Source: Stenotrophomonas maltophilia
GTDB taxonomy: Bacteria; Pseudomonadota; Gammaproteobacteria; Xanthomonadales; Xanthomonadaceae
NCBI GenBank assembly: GCA_002435595.1
Contig: DJBL01000166.1
Location: 1-58,805 of the forward strand
Direction of reading: 5' to 3'
DNA length: 58,805 nt
Shown here: positions 40,499-48,926 of the stretch, in pieces
Layout: every line of letters begins with the position of its first letter
Position numbering within the stretch: the stretch's first letter is position 1
Position numbers and translations under genes: made by a program
Notes under the pieces: generated by a model
The model's input: the letters and a program-made list of their open reading frames with translations, nothing else
What the model was told of the DNA's origin: nothing
The model's database searches: none

Positions 40499-42766
40499 AT
40501 GAACGATGACGTTCAGAACCTGCCCCTCCCACCCCCCACATTCGGCGGCAGCATCAGCGAGAACTACAAGCAGGCCAAGGCCGATTTTCCGCAGCCCGTG
40601 TCACCCCCTGCCGGGGCACCGGACGTGCTGGTCATCCTGATCGACGATCTGGGCTACGGGGGGACCTCGATGTTTGGCGGCCTGATACCTACGCCCAACA
40701 TCGACACGCTGGCCAAGGCCGGGCTGCGCTACAGCCACTTTCACAACTGCGCGCTGTGCTCACCCACCCGGGCCGCGTTGTTGTCCGGGCGCAACCATCA
40801 CCGCACCGGCAACGGCTCCATTACCGAAGGCTCCACCGGCTTCCCCGGCTACAACAGCATGTGGTCCGATGACAACGCCGCCATTCCCCAGGTGCTGGCC
40901 TACAACGGCTACACCACGGCGGCGTTCGGCAAGTGGCACAACACCCCCGATTGGGAAACCAGCCCGGTGGGGCCCTTCGACCGCTGGCCCACCGGCAAGG
41001 GGTTCCAGACCTTCTACGGGTTCATGGGCGGGGAGACCAATCAGTTCACCCCGCAACTGTTCCGCAATACCACGCCGGTGGAGCCGGACAAGACTCCCGA
41101 GCAGAGCTACCACCTCACCGATGACCTGGCCACCAAGGCGATTGAATGGCTGCATACCCGCCAGTCGATCACCCCGGATCGCCCGTGGTTCCTGTACTGG
41201 GCACCGGGTGCGATGCACGCCCCGCACCATGTGCCGGAACGCTACATCACCCCGTTCAAGGGACGCTTTGACATGGGCTGGGATGACTACCGGGCCGAGC
41301 TGTTCGAGAGCCAGAAGAAGATCGGTGCGGTCCCGCCGGATGCGCAGTTGACCCCGCGCCCGGCGGAACTGCCGGCCTGGGACACGCACAGCGCCGACGA
41401 AAAGCGCCTGTTTGCCCGCCAGATGGAATGCTTCGCCGGCTTCCTGACCCACCTGGACGAGCATGTGGGCCGGCTGCTGGATGCGGTGAACGCGCTGCCC
41501 AATGCCGACAACACCCTGATCATCGCCGTGCTTGGCGACAACGGCTGCAGCCCCGAAGGCGGCCTGTTCGGCACGTTGAACAACATGGCCACCCAGAATG
41601 GTTTCCCCGACGACGTGGCCAGCATGCTGCCGGCGATCGATGAGATAGGGCAGGGCCACCACGAGAACCACTTTGCCGTCGGCTGGGCCTGGGCGATCGA
41701 TTGCCCGTTCCAGTGGACCAAGCAGGTGGCCAGCCATTTCGGCGGCAACCGCACCGGCGTCTCGGTGACCTGGCCGGCGCGGATCAAGGCCGGCGGTCAG
41801 CTGCGTGCGCAGTTCCAGCACGTGGTGGACATCGCGCCCACCATCTACGAGGCCGCAGGCATCGCGTTCCCGGAGGCGGTGAACGGCATCCGGCAGCAGG
41901 CGCTGGACGGCAGCAGCTTCATCCACACCTTCGCCGACGCCACCGCGCCTTCCACCCACCTCACGCAGTACTTCGAAAATGCGGGCAACCGCGCCATCTA
42001 CCACGATGGCTGGATCGCCTCGGCCCATCACGGCGTGCCGTGGGTGTTGCTGGGGCGCGATGGCAACTTCGAGAACGACCATTGGGAGCTGTATGACCTC
42101 AGCCGGGACTTCAGCCAGGCCAATGACCTCTCGGCCGAACAGCCGGAGAAACTGGCCGAGCTGCTTGCCATCTTCAAACAGGAGGCGGAAGCCAATTTCG
42201 TGTTTCCGCTCGATGACCGCTTCTCCGAGCGCGCCCACATCCCTGATCGCCCGAGCGTGACCCGCGGCCGCTCACGCTTCAAGTACTACGCCGGAACCAC
42301 CCGGATCAGCGAAGGCACCGCTCCGGATGTAAAGGCGCGCAGCCATTCCATCACCGCCCGCCTGGTGATTCCGGCTGGTGGCGCGGAAGGTGTAATCGTG
42401 GCTGCCGGCGGCGGCGCTGGCTACACCTTCTTCATCAAGGACGGTGAGTTGATGTACGAGAACAACTTCTTTGGGCGCGAGCGCGACCTGCTTCGTGCCG
42501 GTGGCACGCTGCCTGAGGGGGAGGTCACCGTGGCCTTCCATTACACCCATGAGAGCAGGCAGTACGGTGGCGGTGGGACAGGCTGGCTGGAGATCGATGG
42601 GAAGGAGGTGGCCCGACAGGCCTTCGCGCATGTGCCGCCTGCACGCTACAGCGCCACCGAGACGCTGGATATCGGCCGTGATCTGGGTGAGGCCGTGTCG
42701 CGCCAGTATCGATCACCGTTTGTCTTCACCGGCACGCTGAAGGACGTGGTGTTCGAAGTGGGGTGA
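40499..42766 (+). CDS. Arylsulfatase (type I, Cys-type), copy 2
   Basis: 755 residues from ATG 40499 (AGGA ribosome site 8 bases upstream; an earlier in-frame ATG codon lacks one). Metal Asp pair at 49-50 (ILIDDLGYG), formylglycine Cys87 in CSPTRAALLSGRNHH, then GKWHNTPDWE, APHHVPERYITPFKG and LGDNGCSPEGG. Like copy 1 it has a long beta-rich C-terminus and no signal peptide. The two are homologous over most of their length but clearly diverged. Their 256-base gap should hold a shared control region. Confidence 0.95.
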   Translation: MNDDVQNLPLPPPTFGGSISENYKQAKADFPQPVSPPAGAPDVLVILIDDLGYGGTSMFGGLIPTPNIDTLAKAGLRYSHFHNCALCSPTRAALLSGRNHHRTGNGSITEGSTGFPGYNSMWSDDNAAIPQVLAYNGYTTAAFGKWHNTPDWETSPVGPFDRWPTGKGFQTFYGFMGGETNQFTPQLFRNTTPVEPDKTPEQSYHLTDDLATKAIEWLHTRQSITPDRPWFLYWAPGAMHAPHHVPERYITPFKGRFDMGWDDYRAELFESQKKIGAVPPDAQLTPRPAELPAWDTHSADEKRLFARQMECFAGFLTHLDEHVGRLLDAVNALPNADNTLIIAVLGDNGCSPEGGLFGTLNNMATQNGFPDDVASMLPAIDEIGQGHHENHFAVGWAWAIDCPFQWTKQVASHFGGNRTGVSVTWPARIKAGGQLRAQFQHVVDIAPTIYEAAGIAFPEAVNGIRQQALDGSSFIHTFADATAPSTHLTQYFENAGNRAIYHDGWIASAHHGVPWVLLGRDGNFENDHWELYDLSRDFSQANDLSAEQPEKLAELLAIFKQEAEANFVFPLDDRFSERAHIPDRPSVTRGRSRFKYYAGTTRISEGTAPDVKARSHSITARLVIPAGGAEGVIVAAGGGAGYTFFIKDGELMYENNFFGRERDLLRAGGTLPEGEVTVAFHYTHESRQYGGGGTGWLEIDGKEVARQAFAHVPPARYSATETLDIGRDLGEAVSRQYRSPFVFTGTLKDVVFEVG

Positions 42767-42793
42767 GGTAGCGGCCGGAGGCCTCCGCCTGCT

Positions 42794-42839
42794 CCCGTAG
42801 CTGGACGATGCCCAGCTACGGGCGGCCCACCGGTGGGCC
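42794..42839. repeat. Two palindromes after arylsulfatase 2
   Basis: CCCGTAGCTGG / CCAGCTACGGG (11-bp stem, 42794-42822) carrying GTAG, then the perfect 16-bp palindrome GGCCCACCGGTGGGCC (42824-42839). The first resembles SMAG-type elements and may serve as terminator or mRNA-end protector. Confidence 0.6.
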
Positions 42840-42895
42840 TTGCCCGGGTAACCGCTACTGCTCCCTCGCCACCGCTCAGGAGCAGCGCGCTCACC

Positions 42896-43066
42896 TCAGT
42901 GGCGGGCGTTGTCCTTGGCCTTGCCCACTTCACTCTGTACCTTGCCGACGTTCTTCTGGGCCTTGCCCTCAAGCTCCTGGGCCTTGTCGCCGGTGACCTT
43001 GCCAGCCACTTCCTTCACGGTGCCCTTGACCTGGTTCTTTGCACCTTCGGTACGGTTCTTGTCCAT
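42896..43066 (-). CDS. CsbD-family stress protein
   Basis: 56 residues: MDKNRTEGAKNQVKGTVKEV, GKVTGDKAQELEGKAQKNVG. Small, hydrophilic, Lys/Gly-rich repeat typical of CsbD/YjbJ proteins, which are abundant in stress and stationary phase; function not known. Standard length. Confidence 0.93.
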   Translation of the reverse strand: MDKNRTEGAKNQVKGTVKEVAGKVTGDKAQELEGKAQKNVGKVQSEVGKAKDNARH

Positions 43067-43338
43067 GTTCAACGCCTCGCATAGCGCCCGGAGTGGGCTT
43101 GGCCATGCTGCTTGCATGGGGGGTGTGGCGTGAGTGAAATCCGCGGAAATCGCGCGCATGGATACCAAACGGTTCAGGGTTGGACGCTTCGCCGTGCAGG
43201 CCGGGCAGCACCACGCGGCGTGCATTTTTCGTGCACTCCCGCTGCACATCGCGCGCCCTACAGTTCCGCCCATCCCTTCCCAGGCCGGCGCCCGTGAACC
43301 TGCAGACCTCCGTTTCCCTTCCGCTTCCCCGGCGCGCG

Positions 43339-43584
43339 ATGCCCGACAGCTGCCATTTCGATCTGCTGGATGTGAACGCGCTGCAGGACCCCAGCAGCGG
43401 ACGCATCGTGCACCTGTATTCGATGGTTGCGCGTTGCCGGTCGTGCGAGGTGATCTTCCAGGCGCAGGAAGGCAACGGATTGGTCAGTACCTCGGCGGCG
43501 CGTGTGCTGAAGTGCCCCACCGGGTGTGGCGAGCAGGCTTTCAGAGGCGCGGCCCTGCGGCAGTGGCGCCTGCCGTCGGCCTGA
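43339..43584 (+). CDS. Small Cys-rich hypothetical protein
   Basis: 81 residues from ATG 43339; a GTG at 43294 would give 96. The body has a possible zinc ribbon: CRSCEVIFQAQ and KCPTGCGEQAF. Start MPDSCHFDLLDVNALQ. Family not recognised. It stands between the CsbD gene and a minus-strand group, with no obvious partner. Confidence 0.6.
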   Translation: MPDSCHFDLLDVNALQDPSSGRIVHLYSMVARCRSCEVIFQAQEGNGLVSTSAARVLKCPTGCGEQAFRGAALRQWRLPSA

Positions 43585-43636
43585 TCGAAACGCCGCGGAA
43601 GATCCGGGGCGCATGAGTGCGCGCGCTGCGCACCGG

Positions 43637-43849
43637 TCAGCTGCACAGACCCCACTTTTCGGCGCTGGCCGGTTCCTGCTGGTAGATGGCGCCGGCGAAG
43701 TCCATGTGCAGCCCGGTCCAGTCACCGGCATCGCGCTGGGCCAGCACTTCAACGTGCCGGGGCTTGCGTTCGGGCTTGCCGCTGACGTCCCAGCCAGCCC
43801 TCTTCACTTCAAGCACTGCCTGCCCACTGCAGCTGACCGGTTCATGCAG
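43637..43849 (-). CDS. Short unlisted open frame, protein-like
   Basis: 70 codons open between an upstream TGA at 43850 and TGA at 43637. The translation is protein-like: AVLEVKRAGWDVSGKPERKP, RHVEVLAQRDAGDWTGLHMD, FAGAIYQQEPASAEKWGLCS. There is no ATG in the frame, so it would need CTG 43849 or GTG 43816, or its real start has been lost by a frameshift. It precedes no gene tightly. Treated as a probable real gene or recent pseudogene. Confidence 0.45.
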   Translation of the reverse strand: MHEPVSCSGQAVLEVKRAGWDVSGKPERKPRHVEVLAQRDAGDWTGLHMDFAGAIYQQEPASAEKWGLCS

Positions 43850-43882
43850 TCATGCGCTGGCACGCCTATGCGCGATGCCGAA

Positions 43883-44239
43883 TCAGGCGCCCTGCGTGGC
43901 AAACCGCAGACGGTTGTGGTCCGGGTCCACCACCATCATTTCGCGTCCGCCCCACGGCACGTCGGCCGGCGCACGGAACACCGCTGCCCCGGCGGCCACG
44001 AAGGCGCGATGCAGCGCATCCACGTCGGGCACGTGGATGTACACCGCGCCACCGGGTTGGCAGTCGCCGGCATGTTCGGTGAGAAACAGCAGCTGCCCCT
44101 CGCGGCTGATCTGCACGAACAGCGGCATGCCCGGTTCGAAACGGTGTTCCCAGTCGATGGCAAACCCCATCCGCTGGTAGAACGGCACGCTGACAGCAGC
44201 CTGGGTCATGCGCAGCTGGGGGATGACGGTCTGTGGCAT
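43883..44239 (-). CDS. VOC-family (glyoxalase/bleomycin-resistance-like) protein
   Basis: 118 residues from ATG 44239. Paired beta-alpha-beta-beta-beta modules (AVSVPFYQRMGFAIDWEHRF; VYIHVPDVDALHRAFVAAGA; MMVVDPDHNRLRFA) of the vicinal-oxygen-chelate fold. The length and the lack of a full metal triad fit bleomycin-resistance-type binding proteins as well as glyoxalases. Real substrate unknown. Confidence 0.88.
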   Translation of the reverse strand: MPQTVIPQLRMTQAAVSVPFYQRMGFAIDWEHRFEPGMPLFVQISREGQLLFLTEHAGDCQPGGAVYIHVPDVDALHRAFVAAGAAVFRAPADVPWGGREMMVVDPDHNRLRFATQGA

Positions 44240-44361
44240 GGCGGTCTCGGTACGGAGGGGGCAAGGCGTGACTGATGGTAGCGCCGTGGGCGCTGCGCGG
44301 CTGTGTACCGGCGATGCCATGGGCAATCAGAGGGGCCGGCTGCCGCAACCGGCCCTGCGTT

Positions 44362-47300
44362 TCATGCGCTGGCGTGTGCCTGTTGGCCTGCGGCCTCGGC
44401 CACCTTGCGTGCCCTGTCGAACGCCGCGGCGGCCTTGGCAGGCGTGGCCAGGTGCTGGAAGCGGACCCTGCCAGGCTGGCCGCGCTTGCCCTTGCGGATG
44501 GCCAGCACGCAGGCGTCGCGGTCCAGGCGCAGGGTGGTGACCTCGCGCTCGCTGGCGAGCTGCAGGCGCACGACGTCCGCGTCGCCGCGTTGGCCGTGCC
44601 AGAGCAGGGCGATGTCGGCGACGTCGCGTTCCAGGGCATCCAGCAGGGTGCTTGCCAGTGCGGTACGTACCCCGCCATGGGCGCTGTACTGGTAGCGCCT
44701 GTCCACGGCAGGATCGAGTGGGACCACGTGCTGCTCTTCATTTTCGGCGTCAGCCAGCAGCCACTGCGGCTGGCCATGGGCGTCCACCACCAGCGGCCGG
44801 TGTCCGTCGACGGCGGCGCTGGCCAGGATCTCGGCCGGTGACAGCAGCCGGCGGCCATGGCCGGGGTAGTGCCAGCCGGTGCAGGCATGCTGCTGCCAGT
44901 ACGCCACCAGCGCGTCGGGCAGGGGGTGGTGGCGGGAGGCGGCCAGCGCATCGATGTCGGCCGCGCTGGCCGGGCCGTCGCGGCGCACGCCCAGGGCGGT
45001 ACCCGCGGGCTTGAGCACGTGCGCGGCGAGGTAGGTGGCCACGACGTCCACGGTCTGCTCCAGCGATTCGGCCAGCGTGTCGGCGTGGACGGCGCGCACT
45101 TCCGTGAGCCAGTCCAGCACGGACAGATCCTGCGGCCGCTTGAAGTCGTCCTGGTATTCGATGGTGTAGGTGAAGCCACCCGCTCGGCGTGCGTCCACTT
45201 CCAGCGCGTTCACCGCGGCCAGCGCGGCATCGCCGAGCAGACGGTTGCCGTCGGCGTCGGTCCAGGCCTGGTTGCGCAGGCGCAGGTAGGTGCCACCGGG
45301 CTTGCGCGGGTTGTACAGGGTGCGCGACACCTCGCCATGGCCGGCGCGGTACCACGGGTCGCAGGCCACGAACGACCTGGGCGGGTTGGCCGTAACCGCG
45401 GCAAACCACTGCGCCGCCTCGGCAGCGCTGGCAAAGCGCAGTGCCAGGTTGACCTGGCCGGCGGCGTTGTTTTCGCCGTGGATGACGTTGATGGCGGCAC
45501 CCAGGCGGGTCCAGTCATAGAAGGTCTCGCCCTTCCAGCACATCCACCGTTCGGAGACCTCGGTCGCGTCATGGAAGAACGCCGGCCCTTCGTCGCGCAA
45601 CGTGTAGCCCTGTAGCTGGAAGGGTGGGGCGACGATGGCGTAACCGTCGAAGTAATGCGTGTTGCCCAGGACGTCCTGAAACAGGGTGGTGCCGCTGACG
45701 GGGTCGCGGCACCAGGCGAACGCGGCGGTGCCGCCCGCCAGTTGGCCCAGGGCCTGCAAGGTGATGCGGGTGTCCGGCGTGCCGTCGGCGCGCGCCTGCT
45801 GCAGACGCGCGTGCTGGCTGGCCAGTTCGCGTTCGGCCTTGCCATCGAGCGCGTCCTGCAGCCTGGCCTGCAGATCGGCCGTGCTGAAGGGGTCGAACGC
45901 GGCATCGGTGCGCGCACCGGGTTCCCGTGCAGGCCCATCGATGGCAGTGGCGCGATGATGGAAGGCGCGTACCTGTGCCGGCTGCTGCTGGAGCAGCGCC
46001 AGCGAGCTGCCGAGCAGCAGGAGGTACTTCAGCTGCGCGCGCGAGGCGCTGTCGTCCGGCAACGGCCAGTCCAGGACGAGCGCGGCCACGTCCAGGGCAG
46101 GCTGGGTGCGCTTGTCCCAGGCATGCACGCTGACGCAGTAAGTGGCGGCAGCGGCGATGCGGGGGCATTCGCGCAGGCGCTGCATGACCTGCGCATGCAG
46201 CGGCGGCGACCAGCAGCCGTGCAGTGCCCAGTAGACGCCTCGCACGTAGGCCTGCTCTTCCCAAAGCCGATCGATCAGGAAGCTGGCGGTATCAGGGTCC
46301 TGCTTGCCGAGCTCCCCCAGGCGGTCGTAAAGGCGGGACAGCACGTCCTCGCTGGCCGGCTGGCCGGCGGCCATGGCCGCCGATTCTGCCTGCAGGGCCC
46401 GGCGCAGGGTGGGGGCCAGGTCGGGCGTGCCCAAGCCGCTCAGGATACGCGGCGACCAATGGTCGTCCTGGCGCGCCTGCACGCGCGCCAGGGCCCAGTG
46501 GAACAGGCGCTGGCGCTGGGCAGTGTCCAGCGCGGTCTGGAATGGCCGGATGGCCTGCCCGAGCCGGTCCACCAGCACGCTCTTCACCGGCGCCCGCTCG
46601 AGCAGCGCCATCAAGGGCTCGAACAGGCGGGCATCGCCCCAGAGCGGCTGCAGGCCCTCAAGAACGGCGTCGGCACGGGCGTCGGCATCGATCTCGGCAC
46701 TGATATCGCCGGCGGGTGGCTCCTCGCCGATCAGCGCCACGAGCATGGGCACCAGCCCGTCACCTGGATCGGTGATGCGCGCGCAGATGTCCGGCAGCAG
46801 ACGCCGCTGCAGGCGTGGGGCCAGCTGCGGCAGGGCGCGCTGCAGCAGCGCGCCACGGCCGTGCAGCGGGCTGCCCAGCACGAAGCGGATGGCCCATTCG
46901 CGGTCTTCGTCGGCGTCGGCCAGCTCCGGACGACGCGTCAGGCGGATGGCCATGGCTTCGCGGGTGGCCGGCGCGGCGGCTACGACGCCCTCGTCAAAGC
47001 TGGGTGCATCCCAGATGGTGAGGAGGTCGTCGGCAAGGTGGCGCAGGTGGGCCCGTGCATCGGCGGCGATCACCTCAATGCCCAGCAGGGTCTGTGCGTG
47101 CTCGAGCATGTCCAGCACACGCGTCATCAGGTCGTCCCACGCCAGCAATGGGGTGACCACCCGCAGCAGGGCATCGCCATCGCCGATCAAGGGCAGGATG
47201 GGATGCAGGGCTTTCACCGCGTCCAGCGGGGCGTGCGCGGTGGCGGCCATCAGGCGGGTGGCGCGGTCGGCCGCGGCACCGGCGGGCTGGCCGAGGTGGT

Positions 47301-48291
47301 TCTGCAGGTAGGCGCGCAGCGCCCACACCGCCGTCGCGTCCGCCTGGATGCGATCGAGCGATTGCAGGGCCTGCGCCGCATCGAAGGTGTCGGGGTCGTT
47401 CTGCAGCGCGAGGGTGAGCTCGTCCACCAGCTCCATGCCGACCGTGTGCGGGGATACCGCCATGGCGCGCAGCCGCTGCTGCAGCGGTGCAGCCGAGTCG
47501 ATCTGGGCGAGGAGCAGCAGGCGCGCGCGGCGGTGGGCAAACCCGGGCACGACCGCGATGTCGGCATCGTCGGCCAGGTGCCCGAACACGGCGACGAATG
47601 CCTGCAGCAGCGGCACCTCGGTGGGCCCGATGGCCGCCAGCACCTTGGCCAGGCGCGCGTCCTGCCCCAGCAGGCTGGCATGCAGCAGCCAGTACAGGGC
47701 CAGGTGCGGGTCGCCGGCCAGGCGTGGCAGTTCCTTGCGGAAGCAGCGCTGGTCGTCGCCCGGTTCGGGGAACAGCGGGATGTAACGGGTGTACGCGTCC
47801 AAGGCCAGGGTGTCGGGGCTGTGCAGGGCGTTGCCCTGGTGGTCGCGGGCGGGCAGCGCCAGGGCGTGCATCAGCCACTGGAAGCGTGCCAGCAGCGCGG
47901 CGCTGTCGCCGGCCTGGGCGCTGGGCGTGCAGGCGTATTCGGCCAGCAGCGCGGCTTCGGAGTCTTCGCCCTTGGCCAGCCGGGCGCGGCAGGCCAGGTA
48001 ATCCTCGAGGCTGGCAAAGCGCAGCTCCAGCTGCCGTGTTTCGTGATCCTGCCACCACACGCTGCCGTCGCCGCGCAGGTCCAGCAGGGTGTAGTTGTCG
48101 CCGCTGTCGTCGAGCACCACGAAGCCGGACAGGGTCTTGTCGATGCCGCCGAAGTACAGCGGGTTGCGCGACAGGTGCGCGTGGACCAGGTCGTCGAGGT
48201 CGGCCTGGGCGAAATCCGTATCGATCGCCGCGGCAATCGCGGCAGTAACAGGCAGCGCATAGAAGCGTGACAGGGAAGCGGTGTGTTGCAT
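44362..48291 (-). CDS. Giant helical protein with SMI1/KNR4-like and WGR-like ends
   Basis: 1309 residues from ATG 48291. Most of the protein (about 100-800) is Leu/Ala-rich helical repeat, HEAT-like. The middle has aromatic-rich beta parts (FAWCRDPVSGTTLFQDVLGN, ERWMCWKGETFYDWTRLG). Residues about 1100-1160 (DIDALAASRHHPLPDALVAY, WHYPGHGRRLL) are like SMI1/KNR4 domains. About 1235-1300 (ACVLAIRKGKRGQPGRVRFQ, AAAFDRARKVAEA) is WGR-like. No signal or membrane segment, so cytosolic. SMI1/KNR4 domains often mark toxin immunity and WGR domains occur with DNA-damage or effector proteins; the joint role is unknown. Domain calls are by eye. Confidence 0.7.
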   Translation of the reverse strand: MQHTASLSRFYALPVTAAIAAAIDTDFAQADLDDLVHAHLSRNPLYFGGIDKTLSGFVVLDDSGDNYTLLDLRGDGSVWWQDHETRQLELRFASLEDYLACRARLAKGEDSEAALLAEYACTPSAQAGDSAALLARFQWLMHALALPARDHQGNALHSPDTLALDAYTRYIPLFPEPGDDQRCFRKELPRLAGDPHLALYWLLHASLLGQDARLAKVLAAIGPTEVPLLQAFVAVFGHLADDADIAVVPGFAHRRARLLLLAQIDSAAPLQQRLRAMAVSPHTVGMELVDELTLALQNDPDTFDAAQALQSLDRIQADATAVWALRAYLQNHLGQPAGAAADRATRLMAATAHAPLDAVKALHPILPLIGDGDALLRVVTPLLAWDDLMTRVLDMLEHAQTLLGIEVIAADARAHLRHLADDLLTIWDAPSFDEGVVAAAPATREAMAIRLTRRPELADADEDREWAIRFVLGSPLHGRGALLQRALPQLAPRLQRRLLPDICARITDPGDGLVPMLVALIGEEPPAGDISAEIDADARADAVLEGLQPLWGDARLFEPLMALLERAPVKSVLVDRLGQAIRPFQTALDTAQRQRLFHWALARVQARQDDHWSPRILSGLGTPDLAPTLRRALQAESAAMAAGQPASEDVLSRLYDRLGELGKQDPDTASFLIDRLWEEQAYVRGVYWALHGCWSPPLHAQVMQRLRECPRIAAAATYCVSVHAWDKRTQPALDVAALVLDWPLPDDSASRAQLKYLLLLGSSLALLQQQPAQVRAFHHRATAIDGPAREPGARTDAAFDPFSTADLQARLQDALDGKAERELASQHARLQQARADGTPDTRITLQALGQLAGGTAAFAWCRDPVSGTTLFQDVLGNTHYFDGYAIVAPPFQLQGYTLRDEGPAFFHDATEVSERWMCWKGETFYDWTRLGAAINVIHGENNAAGQVNLALRFASAAEAAQWFAAVTANPPRSFVACDPWYRAGHGEVSRTLYNPRKPGGTYLRLRNQAWTDADGNRLLGDAALAAVNALEVDARRAGGFTYTIEYQDDFKRPQDLSVLDWLTEVRAVHADTLAESLEQTVDVVATYLAAHVLKPAGTALGVRRDGPASAADIDALAASRHHPLPDALVAYWQQHACTGWHYPGHGRRLLSPAEILASAAVDGHRPLVVDAHGQPQWLLADAENEEQHVVPLDPAVDRRYQYSAHGGVRTALASTLLDALERDVADIALLWHGQRGDADVVRLQLASEREVTTLRLDRDACVLAIRKGKRGQPGRVRFQHLATPAKAAAAFDRARKVAEAAGQQAHASA

Positions 48292-48926
48292 GGCACATCC
48301 ATGTTGTTGAAGTGACCCGCGCGGCGCGCCCGGCGCAGGATGACGGCGGCGTATTCCCCACGCTGCCGTCACATTCTAGGCCGAGCGCGGCAGCGGTGGT
48401 CAATCCGGTTGCCCGGCGCGGACCGGCGCGTGTATGGCGAAGGGTGCGGACAGACTGTGGCAGTCAATCAAACCGGACGCCCCGACGAGGGCGGCGAGCA
48501 GGTGCACCGCGATCGGGGCACCTGCGTGACGGCAGAAAGGGTGCCGGGCGCGTTCGTCGGGTCGATCACACTGCCCCTTGCCGGCGACGGTGCATCGCCA
48601 TCGGCGCTGATCCGCTGCAATCGAGGCCTGTTGGATGCCAACCGGTCGCGTTCGAACGTAGAGTCTTAATGATTCAGTGTGCGTCATCAGTGAGCTGCCC
48701 CTAGGGCGAATGGATAAGCACATAGCGTTTGCGCATGTCGGTTCACGCAACTGTCGTGCCAAGTTCACGGCGCATTGATTGAGCAGGGGAGTAGATTCGA
48801 ATCACGCCCCAAGTAATGGCTGGGGTTCCCCCCTCTTCGCGGTTTTCTCCTGACTATTGCTTGCGCCGGCCATTCCGGTTCGAGGTGGAGTCTGCTGCGT
48901 CGCGCCCATCTGCCATCGAGTCCCCC
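48292..48926. other. Gap before the glycogen/trehalose operon
   Basis: About 635 bases with no supported gene. It should contain the promoter of the glgA operon and that of the giant minus-strand gene. No clear -35/-10 or known operator was recognised. Confidence 0.6.
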
